A stretch of 14,859 nucleotides of DNA from Candidatus Cloacimonadota bacterium (GCA_023392795.1 JAEWNJ010000138.1:1-14859); one strand, 5' to 3'; positions 1 through 7,074 are shown, counted from the first letter of the stretch. A program made the numbers and translations. The notes: generated by a model not told the origin, from the letters alone.

Positions 1-813
1 GCTCTGCTTTGCCTATTGGGTGATAGCGTGGACGCCCGGGTAATGGACGCAGCGCCAGCATTGAAGGTGATTTCGAATTATGCAGTGGGTTACAATAACA
101 TCGATCTGCAGGCTGCGAAAGCACGCAATATCGCTGTATGCAACACGCCGGGAGTGCTCACAGAAAGCACTGCTGATCTGGCCTGGGCATTGATCATGGC
201 CTGTGCCAGACGCGTGGTGCCCTCCGACCGCTTCACCCGTGAAGGCCGTTTCGAGGGCTGGAAACCTCTGCTCTTTCTGGGCAAGGACGTGCATGACCGC
301 ACTCTCGGCATCATCGGCATGGGCCGCATCGGCCAGGCTGTGGCAGAGCGCGCACGTGGGTTTAACATGAAGGTGCTATATACTTCCCGCACAGACAAAG
401 ACTTGCCCTTTGCCGCCAGCAGAGTGACTTTGGAAAAATTGCTCCGGGAATCCGATATCATCAGCCTCCATCTGCCGCTTACGGAGGATACCAAACAGCT
501 TTTGGGCGCCAAAGAACTTGATATGATGAAGCCCGGAGCCATATTGATCAATACAGCGCGAGGAGCCATCGTGGATGAAGCCGCACTCATCTGCCGTCTG
601 CAAAGCGGTCGCATATTTGCCGCGGGATTTGATGTATATGCGCAGGAACCGCACATTCCCCAGGAACTGATGGATCTGGACAATGTGGTGCTACTGCCTC
701 ACATCGGCTCTGCCAGCATAGAAACGCGTACTCAGATGGGTCTGCTGGCTGCTGCGAATGCCGCCGCAATCATCAGGGGAGAAAAAGCGCCAGCCCGGGT
801 GGATATTCTGTAA
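1..813 (+). CDS. D-2-hydroxyacid dehydrogenase, glyoxylate/hydroxypyruvate reductase type (5' end missing)
   Basis: NAD(P)-dependent reductase of 2-oxoacids such as glyoxylate or hydroxypyruvate to D-2-hydroxyacids, acting in the cytoplasm. The frame is open from the first base, so the gene starts upstream; 270 residues are visible and about 50-60 are missing compared with the usual 310-330. In window numbering the Rossmann motif GMGRIG is at 106-111, and the catalytic triad is complete: Arg187 in NTARGAIVDE, Glu216 in DVYAQEP and His234 in LPHIG. After the second beta strand the segment is YTSRT (Ser129-Arg130-Thr131), with no acidic residue where NAD-specific enzymes carry one, so NADPH use is likely (inference). 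The closest named type is GyaR/GHRB-like reductase; phosphoglycerate dehydrogenase is less likely because no ACT-domain tail follows. It ends 10 nt before the converging patatin gene, with no room for a terminator between them. Confidence 0.93.
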   Translation, partial: ALLCLLGDSVDARVMDAAPALKVISNYAVGYNNIDLQAAKARNIAVCNTPGVLTESTADLAWALIMACARRVVPSDRFTREGRFEGWKPLLFLGKDVHDRTLGIIGMGRIGQAVAERARGFNMKVLYTSRTDKDLPFAASRVTLEKLLRESDIISLHLPLTEDTKQLLGAKELDMMKPGAILINTARGAIVDEAALICRLQSGRIFAAGFDVYAQEPHIPQELMDLDNVVLLPHIGSASIETRTQMGLLAAANAAAIIRGEKAPARVDIL

Positions 814-823
814 GTCGGCAATC

Positions 824-1693
824 CTATCTCCAGGCCTCCTTCAATCTCAGCTTTAGCTGTTCGTAGGTCTCCTTGAGCTTGGTGGGGAAGTCTGCCTCAG
901 AGTAAGCAGCCAGGCTGGTATTGGCAACGTTGAAACCGTGTTCATAGAAGGTCGCAGCTTTCTTGAGATCAGTAAACTTCAGGTTTGGATGATAGGCGTC
1001 GATATAGATGTCGGGTTTGAATTGCGTGGCAGCCTGTACGGCGATGAAGCCTTGATTTTGCATTAGAGACTCCATAAATACATCATGACGGGTGATGCGC
1101 CCTTTTAGTCTGGACGGTTTTAAGCTGATAACTTCAGCTTTCAGCGCCATGGGGGGCAACACGTTCACGGCTATGGTGATATCTCCGGGAACCTTGTGTG
1201 CGAAAGCCAGCGGCAGCGGATGCGCCACCCCGCCATCTACCAGGAGATAGTCCCCGATCTGGTGGGGTGCGAAAATGAAAGGCAGAGATGAGGATGCGCG
1301 CATGGCATCCGCCAGAGGCCCTTTATCGATGAGAATACTGCGCTTGCGGATCAGATCGTAAGCTATGGCGACGAAGGGGATCCGGCAATCCTGAATATTG
1401 GCCGAGGATACCCATCCCGCAAAGAGCTTGCGCACAGCCTTGCCATCAAAGATGCCTGCCCGCGAGAAATCCAGGTGCAATGGACTGAAGAGTTCCAGGG
1501 TGGAGATATCCTGGGCCATGCTAAGCATTTGCTCGGGCGGTATCCCCCAGGCGGCACATGCCCCGATGATCGCTCCCATCGAGGTTCCTACGATGCCGGA
1601 GATCTCGAAATGTTCCCTCACTGCGGCAATCACGCCCATGTGGGCCAGGCCGTAGGCAGAGCCCCCGCCCAGGATCAATCTTGCTTGTTTCAC
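824..1693 (-). CDS. Patatin-like phospholipase (RssA/YchK type)
   Basis: Serine lipid acyl hydrolase of 289 residues with a Ser-Asp dyad. The oxyanion-loop motif GGGSAYGLAHMGV is at 9-21, the nucleophile elbow GTSMG at 36-40 (Ser38), and the catalytic Asp153 in the DGG motif at 153-155. No signal peptide or membrane segment is visible, so it is probably cytoplasmic or loosely membrane-bound. The usual Arg/Lys of the G-G-G-x-R/K-G loop is replaced by Tyr14. The start is GTG at 1693: GAGG lies 8 nt upstream, and the GTGA overlaps the TGA stop of the upstream membrane-protein gene by 4 nt, which indicates translational coupling. The true substrate cannot be told from sequence; phospholipase/lysophospholipase activity is the family expectation. 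The gene converges on the hydroxyacid dehydrogenase. Confidence 0.9.
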   Translation of the reverse strand: MKQARLILGGGSAYGLAHMGVIAAVREHFEISGIVGTSMGAIIGACAAWGIPPEQMLSMAQDISTLELFSPLHLDFSRAGIFDGKAVRKLFAGWVSSANIQDCRIPFVAIAYDLIRKRSILIDKGPLADAMRASSSLPFIFAPHQIGDYLLVDGGVAHPLPLAFAHKVPGDITIAVNVLPPMALKAEVISLKPSRLKGRITRHDVFMESLMQNQGFIAVQAATQFKPDIYIDAYHPNLKFTDLKKAATFYEHGFNVANTSLAAYSEADFPTKLKETYEQLKLRLKEAWR

Positions 1694-2115
1694 GGGTATT
1701 GCCTCACTCTTTGGTAAACGCGGTAGTTGTGCTTTACTACCAGGATAAACACCAGATCGCAGACGATCAGAACAATGTTTATGGTAAAAAGATCATTGCC
1801 GGCGTAAAAGCCCATGGCCGGGATCAATATCGCCAGCAGCACGGTCTTGAAAATGATGATGCCGCGCGGCAGCCCCAGCTTTTTAAAAACCCAGCGCGCC
1901 ACGGGATTGCGTTCACGTTTGTAATGTGCAGGACGCATTACCAGGAAGGTGGAATGAGCATCCAGGGCATTCAGGATGATAAAAAGGGTCAGCAGAGCCC
2001 AAAAGAGGATCGTGCTGCCCGAAAGCAGGATGTAGCCGTAATGAGTGATACTGTATAGATGCTTCATGCGATACATGATACTGAGAGTCGCGTATTTTGA
2101 CAAGAGAAAAGCCAT
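1690..2115 (-). CDS. Small polytopic membrane protein, DUF5658-like
   Basis: A 141-residue protein with three to four hydrophobic segments, at about residues 28-60, 84-104 and 109-129, and a basic C-terminus. Asp52 in NALDAHSTF near the end of the first segment and NPVARW at 70-75 before the second match the D...T...NP pattern I associate with the DUF5658 family; function is unknown. The match is from memory, so the family name is tentative. It is the first gene of an operon with the patatin-like phospholipase, whose GTG start overlaps its stop codon, which suggests a joint membrane-lipid role (inference). The start is uncertain: ATG codons lie at 2115, 2076 and 2067, and none has a good Shine-Dalgarno sequence. 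A start at 2067 (MKHLYSI) would remove 16 residues and leave all hydrophobic segments intact. Confidence 0.75.
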   Translation of the reverse strand: MAFLLSKYATLSIMYRMKHLYSITHYGYILLSGSTILFWALLTLFIILNALDAHSTFLVMRPAHYKRERNPVARWVFKKLGLPRGIIIFKTVLLAILIPAMGFYAGNDLFTINIVLIVCDLVFILVVKHNYRVYQRVRQYP

Positions 2116-2180
2116 GGAACTGCTTTGCCGTTTGCATATCCCCCAAAATGGGCTAACTTTTTAAGTAAACGCACTATACA

Positions 2181-2189
2181 AAGGTGGTG
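2181..2189 (+). promoter_or_regulatory. Strong ribosome binding site that sets the GNAT gene start
   Basis: AAGGTGGTG differs by one base from the ideal anti-16S complement AAGGAGGTG and lies just before ATG at 2193. It overlaps two in-frame GTG codons (2184 and 2187) that would otherwise look like starts, so translation should begin at 2193. Confidence 0.8.
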
Positions 2190-2192
2190 ACC

Positions 2193-2957
2193 ATGCAGAT
2201 ACCATTCAACATAGCCCGGATGAAGGAAACCGAACTGCACTATCCTCAACGCTTTGCGAACATGGTGCAGAAAAACTACGGTTTGGTGTTTTTTAACGAA
2301 GGCAATAAAGCTTCGCTGGATAGCAATCATGCCGTGATCACCGACCACATCGGGATCGAGAGTTCCCTGCGCGATCTCGAGTTCTTTTACAAAGCCAAAG
2401 GCATCCATCCCGCCATCTATTCCTCACTTCAAGCCAATGAACTGGAACGCATCAGCGATGCTTTGCAGCATCATGGCTTTGCGCTCAATGTACTGGATCA
2501 CGAATACTATGTGCACGATCACGAGGGCAACCTCAGGCAGGTGGACGAGCTGAGAATCGAACGGGTCAGGAAGCTGGATATCGACATCATGGAGACCATC
2601 GCGATTGAATATGGCGGGGATTGGACGATCAAGGTGGTCGAGCGCCATCTGGCTCATCCGTCCTACCATCTGCTGGGCGGTTTTTATGCCGGAGAACTCG
2701 CCGCTCTGGCCTCGGTGAGCATTTATGCCGGCTACAGCAGGATCGCCGATGTGTTCACCCGGGATAAATTCCGCGGTAAGGGCTTTGCCGGTAGCATGAT
2801 TCACTATCTGGTGAATTATCATCGCGGCATCAGCCCCAATCACCTCTATCTGGTTTCAGAAGATCCCGCCACCAGCCGCATCTACCAAAAGGGCGGTTTC
2901 TCCAAATTGAATCTGGATTTCCATACCTGGCAGGCCACAAAAGCGCTGGAACACTGA
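2193..2957 (+). CDS. GNAT-family N-acetyltransferase
   Basis: A 254-residue acetyl-CoA-dependent acyltransferase; the acceptor is unknown. The GNAT core is in the C-terminal half. The pyrophosphate-binding loop R-x-x-G-x-A is at Arg194-Ala199 in the stretch FRGKGFAG, preceded by the beta strand RIADVFT and followed by a helix (SMIHYLVNYH). The typical late motif LYLVSEDPATSRIYQKGGF pairs the acetyl-CoA-contacting Tyr with a beta-bulge strand. The first 120 or so residues do not match a GNAT core clearly; they may be a degenerate second GNAT fold, as in two-domain acetyltransferases. The start at 2193 is chosen from the near-perfect ribosome binding site. It is transcribed divergently from the membrane protein/patatin operon, with about 77 nt between the genes. 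It could modify a small molecule or a protein; nothing nearby decides this. Confidence 0.85.
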   Translation: MQIPFNIARMKETELHYPQRFANMVQKNYGLVFFNEGNKASLDSNHAVITDHIGIESSLRDLEFFYKAKGIHPAIYSSLQANELERISDALQHHGFALNVLDHEYYVHDHEGNLRQVDELRIERVRKLDIDIMETIAIEYGGDWTIKVVERHLAHPSYHLLGGFYAGELAALASVSIYAGYSRIADVFTRDKFRGKGFAGSMIHYLVNYHRGISPNHLYLVSEDPATSRIYQKGGFSKLNLDFHTWQATKALEH

Positions 2958-3009
2958 GAATATCTTTTGCATAGCTCCGAGGCATCCCGCAGGTCGTTCT
3001 TGGTTGGGC

Positions 3010-3027
3010 ACGCGGATTACGCGGATT
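3010..3027. repeat. Tandem 9-mer ACGCGGATT x2
   Basis: Two perfect adjacent copies of ACGCGGATT at 3010-3018 and 3019-3027. The surrounding stretch looks like a dispersed intergenic repeat rather than unique sequence, judged from its style only; there is no second copy in this window. Confidence 0.5.
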
Positions 3028-3131
3028 TGATGTTTTTTTGGGGAGGGATAGAACGCTGATAACCATGATCTGCAGGGATTTGGGGTTGCCTCACGCTGGT
3101 TTTGTGTCGCCCATAGTGGCAAGCCCCGTTA

Positions 3132-3191
3132 CGTACCGTAGCATTCCGGTGCTACGAAAAGAACCGTACCGTAGCATTCCGATGCTACGAA
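3132..3191 (+). repeat. Tandem pair of 27-nt hairpin units (CGTACCGTAGCATTCCG...)
   Basis: Units at 3132-3158 and 3165-3191 (period 33) are identical except for one base. Each contains an 8-bp stem CGTAGCAT / RTGCTACG closing a TCCG loop (3137-3156 and 3170-3189). The single difference (G at 3149, A at 3182) swaps a U-G for a U-A pair, so the fold is kept if the plus strand is the RNA; on the minus strand the first copy would have an A-C mismatch there. Confidence 0.85.
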
Positions 3192-3206
3192 TGTCCAAAT
3201 TCCAGA

Positions 3207-3244
3207 AGGCAGCTCCGCTGCCTCTGCCAAGCGGAGCTTGGCAG
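3207..3244. repeat. Two adjacent inverted repeats with TCC/GGA loops
   Basis: On the plus strand, AGGCAGC-TCC-GCTGCCT (3207-3223, 7-bp stem) touches CTGCCAAGC-GGA-GCTTGGCAG (3224-3244, 9-bp stem). The second hairpin has a relative at 12070-12091 in which the stem carries compensating base changes. They are part of the shared intergenic element described in the findings. Confidence 0.8.
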
Positions 3245-3281
3245 CCCTCTCAGCGTAGTATAGTTCTCTGTATACTTACTG

Positions 3282-3305
3282 ACCCACTCGATATGGAAGA
3301 GAGCC
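3282..3305 (-). repeat. Intergenic element head, copy A
   Basis: A 24-nt block that, read on the minus strand, begins GGCTCTCTTCCA and ends CGAGTGGGT. It matches 12020-12043 (plus strand) at 23 of 24 positions. Both copies lie downstream of a gene and in the same orientation as that gene (here the M16 peptidase), and both are followed by a CAAGCTCC..GCTTG hairpin. Confidence 0.85.
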
Positions 3306-3318
3306 AATAAATGCACAA

Positions 3319-3345
3319 AGGCCGGGGGTGCAATACTCCCGGCCT
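3319..3345 (-). terminator. Rho-independent-type terminator of the lipoprotein-M16 operon
   Basis: An 11-bp stem (AGGCCGGG plus G-U, G-C and U-A inner pairs) around a 5-nt loop GCAAT, 53 nt beyond the M16 stop codon. On the minus strand the stem is followed by a weak, interrupted T run (TTTGTGCATTT), so termination is likely but not of the classical U8 kind. The hairpin could also stop transcripts arriving from the plus strand. Confidence 0.7.
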
Positions 3346-3398
3346 CATACATTTTCCGTGTTGCGGCTGGATTATGTCAATTCAACCCAAACACGATA

Positions 3399-6218
3399 TT
3401 ACTCTTTGGTGGAACCGGTCTTTTCCGGCACCATGATCACGGAGAGTTTGTTCTTGTCGAAAAGCAGATAGTTCTTTGCCGCTTTGCTTACCATCTTTTT
3501 GTCGATCCTGGCGTAACGTTTCGGGTGATTTAGAAAGGAATCCAACTTCTCTATGCCAGAGTGATTCAGTGCCATTTGGCCCAACCAGTAGCGGTTTTGA
3601 GAGATGCTTTCTTCATAGCGTTTTTCCAACACTGCTTTTGTGGAAACCAGATAACGATCGGCAAAATCACCGCGACGCAGGCTGTCGATGGTGGCGAATA
3701 TTGCTGTGTTTAGCTCATCCACTCTATCCGGAGAGCAACTCATCCAGATGTTGATCATGAATTCAGGTTTGGGATGATAGATATATTCTTGCCAAGCCTG
3801 AATGGCATACACTCCGCTCATCTGTTCCCGGATGTTTTCCCGCAGTTTATCATTCAAAACCAGCAGCATGGCGGTAATGGCCACCTTGTTGTCATCGGTA
3901 GCTTTGAAGGCTCCGGTGCTCACATGGGCCACGAAAGCGCTCTCGCTGCTACCCTTTGCGAAGCGGCTGCTTTGTTGTCCCTTAAAGGTGCGGATACCAG
4001 CGTCGATGATCTTATCTTTTCGTCCTTTTGAGGGCAGATTGGCCAGGTAAATCTTGCAATAATCTTCCAGTAGCTGTTCGTCGAAATTGCCCACAAAGAA
4101 AAAGCTGAAGTCAGAAAAATCACCGAAGCGATCGGAAAATACACTCTTCAGACTCTCCAATTCCAGGCTATTCAGATGCTCCACTTTCAGCGGGCTCATC
4201 ATGGGGTGACGCGCGTAGGTGAGGCTCTGCAGGGAGTCGTTAAATGCTTGTTCGGGATTGTTCTCCATGTTTTCCATCCACGGCTTCATACGCGCAACGA
4301 AGGAACTGAGGTTTTTCTGTTCAAAGCGGGGTTTGGTGCTATATTGATATAGCAATTGGAATAGAGTTTCCAGATCCCGGGGGGAGGCTGATCCATCCAG
4401 GCTTTCATAATAAGGGTCAATATCCAGATACACTCTGCCGATTTTGCCTGCCAGCATGCGCGTGAGGCTGTTGACGTCATATTCGCCAAATCCGCTGCCT
4501 TCGGTGAATGAACCGAGCAATTGGGCATCAAAGGCTTTGGATGGAGTATAGCGTGAGTATCCGCCTGGACTCTTGGCTGAGAAGAGCACTTCGTCGGCCT
4601 TAAAGTCTGTCTTTTTGCTGTATACCTTCACGCCGTTGGATAGAGTCCATTCCTTGATTCCACTGGTCTTATGCAGCTTCCGTTTCGTTATCTGACCGGG
4701 GGAGGGGATTTCCTTCATCAAAGGTTCGCTAACCACGGTATCTTCATATGCACCAATCTCAGAGCTTTGCACCTCAGCATATACGCCAAGCAAATCACTC
4801 TCCGAAGGATGCTTCATGCCTTCTCTATCAAAAGAGGAATAGGCGATGGTCAGGTTGTCTTCGGTGATGTAATCGTCCACCAGGGCATTGATGTTTTCCA
4901 GTCTCACAGCTTCCAAAAGCTGCGTGGTGAGCTGAAGTGACTGCTCCGGGCTCATGGGAACATCGCCGCGCATCAGGGTGCCAAAGAAACGCCAGACCAG
5001 CGCGTGGGATTCCTGGGTGCTACGCTGTTCCACAGCCGCTTCCAGGCGTCTGATCAAATTCACTTTGGCGCGGTCAAATTCACTGGGTTGGAAGCCATGC
5101 TTGCGCACTCTTTCCGCTTCGGTAAGTAAAGCCCGCAGTGCCGGGAGGTTTTTGCCTTCACTCGTGTAGGCAGTCAGATTGGTGGAGGCCAGGCCTTTCA
5201 GCATCGTTCCGGAATTGCCATAGGCCATGCCGAAGGGAGGATCTTCCTGCAGGGTCAGTTCTTCCAGACGTTCGTTCAGCATGGTAAAAAAGAGCTGTTG
5301 ATGCAGGTTTTTGTAAAAATCGCCAACGGTCTGTGACCGGGAATGCTCCCCAGTCCAGGATGCAGTGATATCGGAATAGGAGTATTCAGGATCGGTGGCC
5401 ACTACCGCACGGGGTTCTGGATGGTCGGGAACGTGGAATACTTCGCGCGGACGGGGATTTTCCCGGGCAGGGATGTTGCCAAAATACTGCTCTATCATTT
5501 TTAGAGCATCAGCTTTGGGCAGATCCCCGATCACCAGTACAGTCTGCAAATCGGGTCGGTACCAATCCTGGTAAAAGCGTACGATCTGGTCGCGCTTGAA
5601 AGTACTCAGCACTTCATAAGTACCGATGGGTTGGCGTGTCGCGTAACGGCTTCCGGCCAGAGTAACCGCCGACGTGATCTCATTTATGCGTGCGGAGGCA
5701 TCCTGCCCCATGCGCCATTCTTCGATGATCACGCCCCGTTCGCGTTCCAGTTCCTCCGGATCGAAGGAAACCTGATGCGCCATGTCGGAAAGGATCAAAA
5801 AGCCCTTTTCCAATTGTTCTTTATTGTTGGTGGGGATCTTGAGCTGGTACATGGTGAAGTCATAACTGGTCATGGCGTTCAATCCGTTGGCAAAGCCCAT
5901 CCCGATGGATGCCAGATAATCCACCACTTCACTCTTGGCAAAGTTCGTGGTTCCGTTGAATGCCATGTGTTCGGTGAAATGAGCCAGTCCGAGCTGATCT
6001 TCATCTTCCAGGACGCTGCCTGCATCCACATAGAGCCGCAACTCCGCCAGGTTCGCGGGTTTGGCGTTTTGGATGATGTAATACTTCATTCCATTGTTCA
6101 AGGTTCCCTGCAAAATGTCCGGATCCGGCATCAGAGGTATGTTTGCAAGTTCTGGGGGCAACTGCGCGCCCAGGATACTGATTGTGACTAGCAGTAGTGC
6201 AAGCCAATAGACCTTCAT
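3399..6218 (-). CDS. Secreted M16-family zinc metallopeptidase (insulinase/PqqL-like)
   Basis: A 939-residue peptidase of the long, single-chain M16 type, in which an active N-terminal half and an inactive C-terminal half clamp unfolded peptides. Residues 1-18 form a signal peptide (MKVYWLALLLVTISILGA), so it should reach the periplasm or beyond. The inverted zinc motif HFTEH is at 80-84 (His80, Glu83 and His84), and the downstream acidic segment ERERGVIIEE at 158-167 holds Glu160 and Glu167, one of which should be the third zinc ligand. The substrate-cleft segment ANGLNAMTSYDFTMY follows at 110-124. No second HxxEH is present, as expected for the C-terminal half. An ATG at 6236 would give six more residues, but AAAGGGAGA lies 6 nt before ATG 6218 and a signal peptide begins there, so 6218 is preferred. 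It follows the lipoprotein gene by 14 nt. A role in degrading imported or periplasmic peptides is inferred. Confidence 0.93.
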   Translation of the reverse strand: MKVYWLALLLVTISILGAQLPPELANIPLMPDPDILQGTLNNGMKYYIIQNAKPANLAELRLYVDAGSVLEDEDQLGLAHFTEHMAFNGTTNFAKSEVVDYLASIGMGFANGLNAMTSYDFTMYQLKIPTNNKEQLEKGFLILSDMAHQVSFDPEELERERGVIIEEWRMGQDASARINEITSAVTLAGSRYATRQPIGTYEVLSTFKRDQIVRFYQDWYRPDLQTVLVIGDLPKADALKMIEQYFGNIPARENPRPREVFHVPDHPEPRAVVATDPEYSYSDITASWTGEHSRSQTVGDFYKNLHQQLFFTMLNERLEELTLQEDPPFGMAYGNSGTMLKGLASTNLTAYTSEGKNLPALRALLTEAERVRKHGFQPSEFDRAKVNLIRRLEAAVEQRSTQESHALVWRFFGTLMRGDVPMSPEQSLQLTTQLLEAVRLENINALVDDYITEDNLTIAYSSFDREGMKHPSESDLLGVYAEVQSSEIGAYEDTVVSEPLMKEIPSPGQITKRKLHKTSGIKEWTLSNGVKVYSKKTDFKADEVLFSAKSPGGYSRYTPSKAFDAQLLGSFTEGSGFGEYDVNSLTRMLAGKIGRVYLDIDPYYESLDGSASPRDLETLFQLLYQYSTKPRFEQKNLSSFVARMKPWMENMENNPEQAFNDSLQSLTYARHPMMSPLKVEHLNSLELESLKSVFSDRFGDFSDFSFFFVGNFDEQLLEDYCKIYLANLPSKGRKDKIIDAGIRTFKGQQSSRFAKGSSESAFVAHVSTGAFKATDDNKVAITAMLLVLNDKLRENIREQMSGVYAIQAWQEYIYHPKPEFMINIWMSCSPDRVDELNTAIFATIDSLRRGDFADRYLVSTKAVLEKRYEESISQNRYWLGQMALNHSGIEKLDSFLNHPKRYARIDKKMVSKAAKNYLLFDKNKLSVIMVPEKTGSTKE

Positions 6219-6224
6219 ATTTGG

Positions 6225-6233
6225 TCTCCCTTT
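6225..6233 (-). promoter_or_regulatory. Ribosome binding site that decides the M16 start
   Basis: AAAGGGAGA on the minus strand lies 6 nt before ATG 6218 and inside the longer reading frame that begins at 6236. It makes the ATG at 6236, which overlaps the lipoprotein stop, an unlikely start. Confidence 0.75.
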
Positions 6234-6856
6234 CATTTCTCATCTAAATGAACATCCACCAGGAACTGTTCATCTTTTGCTAAAATTGTTTGAGGCCCCC
6301 CATAAGTATAAACAAGCCCGCTGTCCATAGTTACAACTACTTTGTAGTAAAACGGATTGTCCATGGTGGCGTAGTCCACTCTGTTCCACTTACTGCCAAG
6401 GGGGGGGATGTCGGTCATCGAACTTACTCTGGTCTGATCGATGTTTTTGCATTTGAAGATTTCCACCAGGGCGATGTTTTCATCCATGTTATTTTCGACC
6501 TTGACGCTGGCGCGGTTCGGATCGATATATGCGCCTAGGGTCTTCCCGGCCTTAATCCTCACATATGTGGAATCCATATATTCATTGGTATCAGTATCTT
6601 CCAGCGAATAAGTCTCGCCGAAAATCTTCACTTTTACCTTCCGTGACACTTCTCCAGTCAATAAACTCTGGGTATCAGTATCTATCTTGAAGCTCAGGTT
6701 CGCACCGGAAGCAATGGTAAGTGTATCTCCATCGTCTACGGATGTCATCAGCGGGAATCCCGTGCGATTGTACACCACAAAGTTACCTCCGGATTCGCAA
6801 GCACATAGACCAAATAGCATAGTGATTGCTAAAAGATATAGAAGGATCTTACTCAT
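6233..6856 (-). CDS. Putative lipoprotein of unknown function
   Basis: A 207-residue protein I do not recognise. The first 19 residues form a lipoprotein signal peptide ending in a lipobox-like LCAC, with Cys20 as the expected acylated residue. Glu follows Cys20, which does not clearly say inner or outer membrane. The rest is hydrophilic and beta-rich, with no obvious catalytic motif. Two similar stretches (KVKIFGETY...DSTYVRIKAGKT and YKVVVTMDSGLVYTYGG) suggest a beta-sandwich. ATG 6856 has GAGAGGT 7 nt upstream. It is the first gene of an operon with the M16 peptidase (14-nt gap), so a helper, anchor or inhibitor role for that peptidase is possible but unproven. It is divergent from the giant adhesin gene. 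Confidence 0.82.
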   Translation of the reverse strand: MSKILLYLLAITMLFGLCACESGGNFVVYNRTGFPLMTSVDDGDTLTIASGANLSFKIDTDTQSLLTGEVSRKVKVKIFGETYSLEDTDTNEYMDSTYVRIKAGKTLGAYIDPNRASVKVENNMDENIALVEIFKCKNIDQTRVSSMTDIPPLGSKWNRVDYATMDNPFYYKVVVTMDSGLVYTYGGPQTILAKDEQFLVDVHLDEK

Positions 6857-7074
6857 GATGGATACCTCTCGTTTTTTGTCTAATGCAAGGCGAATCGTCT
6901 GCCCTGTACTGTCAAGGAAAATCCGGCTGTGTCACAATTAGATTGACAAAAAACTAGCAGTGAACTTTTTTCCGCCCAAAATCGGATCATAGGATTGCGA
7001 TGATTGAGCCGAATAATGCTTGGGAGTACGCCCAGAAGCCGCAATATGTTATCCACTTAAAGGAGTATCTTATC
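6857..7074. promoter_or_regulatory. Divergent promoter region between lipoprotein and adhesin genes
   Basis: 218 nt of AT-rich spacer must hold promoters for both directions. A perfect -35 hexamer TTGACA is at 6943-6948 (+) and another at 6910-6915 (-). Neither has a clear TATAAT at 16-18 nt, so the exact promoters are not established. The plus-strand messenger would carry a leader of about 100 nt. Confidence 0.4.
7059..7065 (+). promoter_or_regulatory. Ribosome binding site of the giant adhesin gene
   Basis: AAAGGAG ends 9 nt before GTG 7075. The upstream in-frame ATG at 7000 lacks a comparable site and would add 25 hydrophilic residues in front of the signal peptide. Confidence 0.75.

Larger units (their letters stand above)
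2958..3318. other. Gene-free spacer with several short repeats
   Basis: No credible gene is seen between the acetyltransferase stop and the terminator of the M16 gene. The stretch holds a tandem 9-mer (3010-3027), a tandem pair of 27-nt hairpin units (3132-3191), two more hairpins (3207-3244) and a 24-nt motif (3282-3305) also found after the giant adhesin gene. A 90-codon open frame at 3038-3310 merely reads through these repeats and gives a repetitive peptide (YRSIPVL...YRSIPML), so I do not call it a gene. I see no convincing terminator directly behind the acetyltransferase. Confidence 0.7.

Noticed and set aside
90..683. 197-codon minus-strand open frame over the hydroxyacid dehydrogenase
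   Set aside because: It is antisense to a gene with all catalytic motifs intact; its peptide has no recognisable domain.
2120..2180. Sigma70 promoter of the acetyltransferase gene using TATACA at 2175-2180
   Set aside because: It would place the transcription start within or just after the ribosome binding site, and no -35 hexamer is seen at the right spacing.
3132..3191. CRISPR-like array
   Set aside because: Only two repeat units separated by 6 nt; no spacers of 25-40 nt and no cas genes.
3038..3310. 90-codon open frame on the plus strand
   Set aside because: It runs through the hairpin repeats, gives a repetitive peptide because the DNA unit of 33 nt is a multiple of three, and has no ribosome binding site.
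5631..6191. 186-codon plus-strand open frame over the M16 gene
   Set aside because: It is antisense to the zinc-motif region of a clear M16 peptidase, with no ribosome binding site seen.
6216..6236. ATG at 6236 as start of the M16 peptidase, with 4-nt overlap to the lipoprotein stop
   Set aside because: The ribosome binding site lies after this ATG and 6 nt before ATG 6218, where the signal peptide begins.
7000..7074. ATG at 7000 as start of the giant protein
   Set aside because: It would place 25 hydrophilic residues before the signal peptide; GTG 7075 has AAAGGAG at good spacing.
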